In this document: positions 59,426-64,000 of the stretch, in pieces
Numbering within the stretch: position 1 is the stretch's first letter
How the letters are laid out: each line of letters starts with the position of its first letter
NCBI RefSeq assembly: GCF_029277305.1
Contig: NZ_CP119526.1
Direction: 5' to 3' (one strand)
Origin: Guptibacillus hwajinpoensis
Lineage (GTDB): Bacteria; Bacillota; Bacilli; Bacillales; Guptibacillaceae
Length of the DNA: 64,000 bases
The notes under the pieces: model-generated
Database searches by the model: none
What the model was told of the DNA's origin: nothing
The model's input: only the letters and a program-made list of their open reading frames with translations
Made by a program: the position numbers and the translations under genes

Positions 59426-60940
59426 TTATTTAGTATTAGATTCATCTTTTTTAGAACGTGGTGGTACTTTCTCTTCTTTAAAGGCCTTTATGAGTGAAAT
59501 AATCATCCCGATGATAATAATTGCAAATGGGAAGGCTGCTATGATTGACGCCGTTTGAAGTGCACCAAGTCCTCCAGACCAAAGTAGCACAGCTGCTGCA
59601 GAAGATTGAATCACACCCCAAGTTAATTTAATCTTGGTAGAAGGATTCATACTTCCGTTCGTTGTTTGCATACCAAGTACAAACGTTGCAGAATCGGCAG
59701 AAGTAATAAAGAAAGTACTAATTAGTAGGATCGCAATAATAGACATAATCGTACCCAATGGATATTGCTCTAATACAGCAAAGAGTGCTACTTCCATACC
59801 CTGATTGCTAATGATGTCATAAATACCGGTACCAGCCATATCAAGTGAGATGGCAGATCCACCGAATACTGAGAACCACAAACCACCAAAGATGGTAGGA
59901 ACCAATAGAACTCCTAGAACAAACTCACGTATTGTTCTCCCTTTAGATACACGAGCGATAAATGTACCAACGAATGGTGCCCATGCAATCCACCATGCCC
60001 AGTAGAAGATTGTCCAACTTTGTATCCAAGATGATCCTTCAAATGGTCTCATGCGAAGACTCATGCTAGGCAAATTCTGAACGTATGAGCCTAGAGTAGA
60101 AGTGAAGAGATCCATAATAAAGTTTGTTGGACCAGCGAAAAGTAAGAAGAACATAAGTAATATCGCAAGAACGATATTTGTATTACTGAGATACTTTATG
60201 CCTTTTGAAATTCCAGTGGAAGCGGAAATCATGTAAAGCACTGTAACAATCAATATAATGATGAACTGTGTATTAAATGAATTCTCGACGCCTGTTAAGT
60301 AAGAAACTCCTCCACCAATTTGAGAAGCACCGAATCCAAGGGAAGTTGCAACACCAAATACAGTTGCGATAACTGCGATAACATCAATAATCTTACCAAT
60401 CGGACCATAAACACGATCACCGAGGATCGGATAGAAAACGGCACTTATAAGACCAGGTGCACCTTTTCTGAATTTAAAGAAAGCAAGTGCTAAAGCAACG
60501 ATCGTATAGATTGCCCATGGGTGAAGTCCCCAATGAAAGAAACTGTACTGAAAGGCCAAGCGAGCAGCTTCGTCAGATTCTGAAGCTGCACCTGCTGGTG
60601 GGTCATAGTAGTGAAACATTGGCTCTGCTACGCCCCAGAATACTAGCCCAATTCCCATACCAGCGGAGAAAAGCATTGCAAACCATGTGATGAGGTTATA
60701 CTCTGGCACATCCGTCTCTTTTCCTAGACGGAGTCTACCGTATTTAGAGAAGATGAGGTAAATAGCAAAAATCAAGAATCCGGATGCTGCTAGTAGATAA
60801 AACCAGCCAAACTTCACTTGTAGAAAACTTTGAAGTGAGGATGTCGTAGAATCTAATGATTCTGGAGAAATTGTTCCCCATGAAATAAAGAGGATCGACA
60901 ATATGACAGAAATAATAAAGACTGTAGTAAGTTTATTCAT
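59426..60940 (-). CDS. BCCT-family compatible-solute transporter (OpuD-like)
   Basis: A 504-residue protein with twelve membrane helices. The substrate-site glycine stretch is AGMGIGLVFWGVAEPMFH. The helix 8 signature is YWAWWIAWAPFVGTFIARVS, with the following SKGRTIREF loop and a charged C-terminal tail. The family takes up glycine betaine, choline or carnitine with Na+ or H+. AAAGGTAATG precedes ATG. It is an insert between the pdh operon and SR1-speA, fitting an osmotically challenged habitat. The exact solute is not determined. Confidence 0.85.
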   Translation of the reverse strand: MNKLTTVFIISVILSILFISWGTISPESLDSTTSSLQSFLQVKFGWFYLLAASGFLIFAIYLIFSKYGRLRLGKETDVPEYNLITWFAMLFSAGMGIGLVFWGVAEPMFHYYDPPAGAASESDEAARLAFQYSFFHWGLHPWAIYTIVALALAFFKFRKGAPGLISAVFYPILGDRVYGPIGKIIDVIAVIATVFGVATSLGFGASQIGGGVSYLTGVENSFNTQFIIILIVTVLYMISASTGISKGIKYLSNTNIVLAILLMFFLLFAGPTNFIMDLFTSTLGSYVQNLPSMSLRMRPFEGSSWIQSWTIFYWAWWIAWAPFVGTFIARVSKGRTIREFVLGVLLVPTIFGGLWFSVFGGSAISLDMAGTGIYDIISNQGMEVALFAVLEQYPLGTIMSIIAILLISTFFITSADSATFVLGMQTTNGSMNPSTKIKLTWGVIQSSAAAVLLWSGGLGALQTASIIAAFPFAIIIIGMIISLIKAFKEEKVPPRSKKDESNTK

Positions 60941-61374
60941 ATTACATCATTACCTTTCTAATATCTTATTTTTCTTAAGAAGCTTTTCTTGACGATTGGT
61001 GTTAGTAAAGAGGGTATCGGATTAATATCACCCTATGTACTTGGTTGAAGCGTAAAACGCCAGGAGCAGAAATCAATCACTGCGTGCAACAAGATTTATT
61101 AAGTATGATGTTCTAAATGTTGCCCGCTGTTGACAAAACTATGCAATCCACTATTGCATTACCAGTGTTTTACAGAAAGTTTTCAGTTACGAAAAAGGCA
61201 CGCTTTCTAGTATATTTGTTGTTTACAATGATGTAAAGGAAAAACACATGGCAGGTATTTAGTCAGAATAATAGTTTAATTACACCAATAAGATGGTTAA
61301 TTGTGACAATCTTCTCTTTATCCTCCTCATCACTTGGTATATGATGAGGAGAGACTATAGAGGGAGAGAAAGAT
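60941..61374. other. Divergent intergenic region (BCCT / deacetylase)
   Basis: It holds a remnant of repeat A (GGAGCAGAAATCAATCACTG near 61063). TTGACA is at 61130-61135. An inverted repeat, ATGCAAT-N5-ATTGCAT, lies at 61141-61159, with TTTACA-N4-TGTAAA at 61222-61237. A 10-bp hairpin (CTCCTCATCA...TGATGAGGAG, about 61323-61351) lies just before the deacetylase ribosome site. The two inverted repeats could be operators. No gene is seen. Confidence 0.4.
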
Positions 61375-62235
61375 ATGAAAAAAATACTTAAATGGGTAAC
61401 ACTAGCTACTTTGCTTTTGGTAGCAGCGTGTTCGACAAATGCTGGGACGGAAACAAACGAAACTAATGAGCAACAAGGTACTAATAACGAAGAAACAAAT
61501 GAGGCAACTGCAAATAAAGATAGCGAGGAAACGCAAGACGAAACTTCTGAAGAGCCTAAGGATAAAGAAGAAGAGGTAGTAACAGAAGAAAACGCTACTC
61601 CTGAATATAGGTTAAATGAAGCAATATGGGGTTTTGAACCAATTAATGATGCGCCAGAGGAAGCCGTTCTACTTACAATTGATGATGCACCAGATGAAAA
61701 TTCTGTAGACATGGCAAAAACACTTAAGGAACTTGATGCCCCAGCGATTTTCTTTGTAAACGGTCATTTTCTTGATACTGAAGAAGAAAAAGCGCGTTTG
61801 AAAGAAATTCATGATATGGGATTTGCGATTGGAAATCACACGATGTCACATTCAGATCTTAAAACATTATCAGAAGAAGAACAAAGAGAAGAAATTTTGA
61901 AATTAAGTGACTTAATCGAAGAAATAATAGGAGAAAAACCTGAATTTTTCCGAGCGCCGTTTGGTTCTAATACAGATTATTCGAAATCCCTAGTGAAAGA
62001 AGAGGGTATGCTCCTAATGAACTGGACGTATGGCTACGACTGGGAAAAGCAATATCAGGAGAAAGGTGCACTTGCAGACATCATGGTCAATACATCACTT
62101 CTTCAGAATGGTGCAAACCTCTTAATGCATGATCGGGATTGGACAGCAGCTGCGCTAGAAGATATTGTAACTGGATTGAGAGAAAAAGACTACAGCTTAA
62201 TCAAGCCCGAAGAAATTGAACCGTTACAAAAATAA
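61375..62235 (+). CDS. Polysaccharide deacetylase (CE4) lipoprotein
   Basis: 286 residues. A lipoprotein signal with LLVAAC lipobox (Cys near 20) is followed by an acidic Thr/Glu/Asn linker of about 60 residues and a NodB domain. The metal/catalytic motifs are LTIDDAPDE (Asp-Asp), NHTMSHSDL (His-x3-His), RAPFGS and LLMHDRD. It should remove acetyl groups from cell-wall glycan outside the membrane. GAGGGAGAG precedes ATG. The exact substrate (peptidoglycan GlcNAc or MurNAc) is unknown. Confidence 0.85.
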   Translation: MKKILKWVTLATLLLVAACSTNAGTETNETNEQQGTNNEETNEATANKDSEETQDETSEEPKDKEEEVVTEENATPEYRLNEAIWGFEPINDAPEEAVLLTIDDAPDENSVDMAKTLKELDAPAIFFVNGHFLDTEEEKARLKEIHDMGFAIGNHTMSHSDLKTLSEEEQREEILKLSDLIEEIIGEKPEFFRAPFGSNTDYSKSLVKEEGMLLMNWTYGYDWEKQYQEKGALADIMVNTSLLQNGANLLMHDRDWTAAALEDIVTGLREKDYSLIKPEEIEPLQK

Positions 62236-62262
62236 ACAGCCCACCGGGCTGTTTATTTTTGT
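62229..62262. terminator. Bidirectional terminator
   Basis: AAATAAACAGCCC pairs with GGGCTGTTTATTT around ACC, followed by TT. Confidence 0.85.
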
Positions 62263-62630
62263 GAATGGTGAATGACTCTACCGTTGAAAAGTGTCAATTC
62301 CGCCTTTAATTTCATAGCAAGAAACTTACACAATTCATTTGCCTTCGCCTTATCTCCATGAGTTGATTGATCAGGTAGTACTACCTGAATACCCTTTTCT
62401 GATAATCCAATAATAATCATTCTGTAATTCTCATTTTTACCCTTTAAATAAAACCACTCATTTCCTTCTTTCTCAACTAATTCATATGGATAGGCAGAGT
62501 CACCATAAGACCATGAGAGCTGTTCACCGGTTTTTGTCATGATTTCTTCGTAATAGATGAGAAGGTCTTTGACTGTGGCAAGGTTAATGTCGCCTATTTC
62601 CCTTGGAGTGAGATAAGCACTTTGAGGCAT
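62253..62630 (-). CDS. DUF1885-like protein
   Basis: A 125-residue soluble alpha/beta protein: YLTPREIGDINLATVKDLLI, LSWSYGDSAYPYELVEKEGN, YRMIIIGLSEKGIQVVLPDQ, then ELCKFLAMKLKAELTLFNGR. I recall this as DUF1885, known in Bacillaceae with structure but no function. GGGGGAATTCT precedes ATG. It stands alone, next to the SR1 gene. Confidence 0.65.
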   Translation of the reverse strand: MPQSAYLTPREIGDINLATVKDLLIYYEEIMTKTGEQLSWSYGDSAYPYELVEKEGNEWFYLKGKNENYRMIIIGLSEKGIQVVLPDQSTHGDKAKANELCKFLAMKLKAELTLFNGRVIHHSQK

Positions 62631-62735
62631 AGAATTCCCCCTTCTTCATAGATATAGTTTACATCCAAAGTAGTTTTCTGACAATTAACTATTTATGATG
62701 CAAATGAACACATAATGAACATAAAAAGAATACAA

Positions 62736-62746
62736 TGTGATATACA
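62736..62746 (+). promoter_or_regulatory. CcpN-type operator
   Basis: TGTGATATACA matches every position of the CcpN consensus TRTGHYATAYW (recalled from the B. subtilis sr1, gapB and pckA promoters). It lies 8 bases before the -35 of the SR1 promoter, where the repressor acts in B. subtilis. Confidence 0.6.
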
Positions 62747-62754
62747 ATATAGTG

Positions 62755-62783
62755 TTGACAAAACAATTGTGACACACTATTAT
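62755..62783 (+). promoter_or_regulatory. SigmaA promoter of SR1
   Basis: TTGACA (62755-62760), a 17-base spacer and TATTAT (62778-62783). The start should be near A62790. Confidence 0.85.
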
Positions 62784-62796
62784 GGAGTTAAGCGAA

Positions 62797-62811
62797 ACGG
62801 AAGCGTTTTCA
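62797..62811 (+). promoter_or_regulatory. cre-like (CcpA) site
   Basis: ACGGAAGCGTTTTCA fits WTGNAANCGNWNNCW with one mismatch. It lies at about +8 to +22 of SR1, a repressing position. Confidence 0.6.
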
Positions 62812-62834
62812 AAATTACTTAGGGAGTGTTGAAA

Positions 62835-62948
62835 ATGGGTATTATTATTTGTTCTACTTGTGAGAAAACAATTGATCATGTAAGCGGAGAGAAAGTAAGC
62901 ACACTATACAGCAGATGTCCAGAATGCAATAAAAAAGATAGAAAATAA
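62835..62948 (+). CDS. sr1P: SR1P small protein (GapA-binding)
   Basis: 37 residues, MGIIICSTCEKTIDHVSGEK, then VSTLYSRCPECNKKDRK. The pattern MG.I.C..C...I.....EKV.TLY..C..C matches B. subtilis SR1P. The two CxxC pairs suggest a zinc knuckle. SR1P binds GapA and aids its interaction with RNase J1, which increases RNase J1 activity. AGGGAG precedes ATG 62835. It is encoded inside SR1 RNA. Confidence 0.85.
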   Translation: MGIIICSTCEKTIDHVSGEKVSTLYSRCPECNKKDRK

Positions 62949-62954
62949 GATAAT

Positions 62955-62988
62955 AAATAAGAGGTGGCCAAATGGCTACCTCTTATTT
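62955..62988 (+). terminator. SR1 terminator
   Basis: A 15-bp stem (62955-62969 with 62974-62988, one G-U), loop AAAT. It reaches into the speA stop codon and may also serve speA. Confidence 0.8.
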
Positions 62989-64000
62989 AATTGCCTTATA
63001 TTCTTTTATAACACGAATCATCTTCAATTCATCATCTTCTGGTCCTTGTACAGGAAGCCCGGCTTCAATGTTCTCATCTATATATTGAAGATTTTCTTCC
63101 GTAATCACTTCACCGGGGATGAAAATTGGAATGCCTGGTGGATATACCATTACGAATTCAGCAATCGTTCTACCCGCTGATTCTTTAAATGGAATGACCT
63201 CTGTTTCTGAATAGAAAGCATCTCGTGGCGAAACAGCTAGAATTGGAATATCTGGCGCATGAACATCAAATTTCTTCGTTGTTTCTCCTCCTGATTCTCG
63301 AAATGCTTCTACCATATCTTTTAACGCATAAACAAGTGCACTTGTTGTTTCCTCAGTATCTCCGGGCGTAACGATGCAAAGAAGATTATATAAGTCTGAA
63401 AGCTCAACTTCTAAATTTGCTTCTTTTCGTAACCATACCTCTGCTTCGTATCCTGTAATGCCAAGGTCATGAACTGAAATAATCAGTTTTGTAGGGTCGT
63501 AATCATACGTAGCATCTGTCCCAAGAATTTCTTTCCCTACACAATATAGCGGAGAGATCCCATTGATCTCTTCACGCGTTTTTTCTGCTAGTTGAATGGA
63601 CTGCTCAATCAGTTCATAACCGTCCATCACAAGTCTCTTTCTCGCTACATCAAGTGAAGCGAGGAGAAGGTAAGAAGTAGAGGTAGTCGTTAACATACTA
63701 ATAATGGTTTGGACACGCTTTGCAGATATAAGACCTTCCTTAACATTTAGCACAGAGCTTTGAGTCATCGACCCACCAAGCTTGTGCACACTTGTAGCTG
63801 CCATATCAGCTCCAGCTTGCATAGCTGAAAGGGGAAGACGATCATGGAAATGAATATGAACACCATGAGCTTCATCTACTAATACAGGAACATCATAATC
63901 GTGAGAGATTGAAACAATTTCTTCAAGATTCGCTGATATTCCAAAATAAGTTGGATTGATGACAAGTACGCCTTTTGCATCTGGGTGCTGTTCAAGTGCT
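62983..64000 (-). CDS. speA: Arginine/lysine/ornithine decarboxylase SpeA, C-terminal part
   Basis: A PLP-dependent fold-type I decarboxylase of the Orn/Lys/Arg family. The visible part covers about 339 residues and continues past the right edge. It has GVLVINPTYFGISANLEEIV, PVLVDEAHGVHIHF, and the PLP lysine in ATSVHKLGGSMTQSS. The C-terminal domain ends near LPVQGPEDDELKMIRVIKEY. In B. subtilis this enzyme makes agmatine for polyamine synthesis. Convergent with SR1, as in B. subtilis. Confidence 0.9.
   Translation of the reverse strand, partial: ALEQHPDAKGVLVINPTYFGISANLEEIVSISHDYDVPVLVDEAHGVHIHFHDRLPLSAMQAGADMAATSVHKLGGSMTQSSVLNVKEGLISAKRVQTIISMLTTTSTSYLLLASLDVARKRLVMDGYELIEQSIQLAEKTREEINGISPLYCVGKEILGTDATYDYDPTKLIISVHDLGITGYEAEVWLRKEANLEVELSDLYNLLCIVTPGDTEETTSALVYALKDMVEAFRESGGETTKKFDVHAPDIPILAVSPRDAFYSETEVIPFKESAGRTIAEFVMVYPPGIPIFIPGEVITEENLQYIDENIEAGLPVQGPEDDELKMIRVIKEYKAIK

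Larger units (their letters stand above)
62790..62990 (+). ncRNA. SR1 dual-function regulatory RNA
   Basis: It runs from a strong promoter to a terminator at 62955-62988, giving about 200 nt, close to the 205 nt of B. subtilis SR1. It lies beside speA, contains the SR1P frame at 62835-62948, and has CcpN-like and cre-like sites. In B. subtilis SR1 also base-pairs with ahrC mRNA; that pairing could not be tested here. Confidence 0.8.

Noticed and set aside
61263..61712. 149-codon Ser/Val-rich minus-strand frame
   Set aside because: Mirror of the Glu/Thr-rich linker of the deacetylase gene; a typical shadow.

Overview
The window reads as a chromosome segment of a low-GC, endospore-forming Bacillaceae bacterium. 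Most genes are recognisable relatives of Bacillus subtilis genes in B. subtilis-like blocks: ytdA-ytcABC, yjcF-yjcG-yjcH, ykuL(darB), ccpC-dapH-dapL-ykuS/ykuT-ykuU, and ktrC-rnjA-rpoY-ykrA-defB-ykyA-pdhABCD followed by SR1-speA. The genus cannot be fixed from sequence alone. Between the conserved blocks lie species-specific inserts and many copies of two palindromic intergenic repeat families.

Region 1 (1-16900) is mostly sugar metabolism that I read as a spore-surface glycan locus. It holds a UDP-glucose pyrophosphorylase (ytdA), a UDP-glucose dehydrogenase, epimerase and glycosyltransferase operon (ytcABC), a CotY/CotZ-like cysteine-rich protein, a small DUF2642-like protein and a CgeB-like glycosyltransferase. 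A four-gene overlapping operon follows for a UDP-6-deoxy-L-hexosamine (FucNAc or QuiNAc type) plus an extra ketoreductase-like enzyme. Four more glycosyltransferases are present, together with two PAPS-type sulfotransferases, each next to a paralogous GT2 gene. A sulfated, amino-deoxysugar spore glycan is the most interesting hypothesis in the window.

Region 2 (16900-21600) carries proteins I mostly cannot name: a Cys-rich acidic protein, a coiled-coil protein, a small charged protein with a good SigmaK-type promoter, and a DUF421 membrane protein. They look like late-sporulation products.

Region 3 (21700-34500) holds yjcFGH, a PgpA-type phosphatase, a tRNA-Val(GAC), an exported protein, a three-PAS orphan histidine kinase, VOC proteins, CorA, an SDR, the c-di-AMP receptor DarB, an MFS exporter, a TauE/SafE permease and several very small genes.

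Region 4 (34500-47600) holds CcpC, the acetylated branch of diaminopimelate synthesis (dapH, dapL), UPF0180, ChaB, an MscS channel, a 2-Cys peroxiredoxin, an asymmetric heterodimeric ABC exporter, a Rex-boxed cytochrome bd-type oxidase (ythAB type) and the KtrC potassium gate.

Region 5 (47600-64000) contains RNase J1 with RpoY, an EamA permease, YkrA, peptide deformylase, YkyA, the pyruvate dehydrogenase operon, a BCCT betaine-type transporter, a CE4 deacetylase lipoprotein, a homologue of the dual-function RNA SR1 (encoding SR1P, with CcpN-like and cre-like sites), and the C-terminal part of speA running off the end. SR1P of B. subtilis acts through GapA on RNase J1, whose gene is also in this window.
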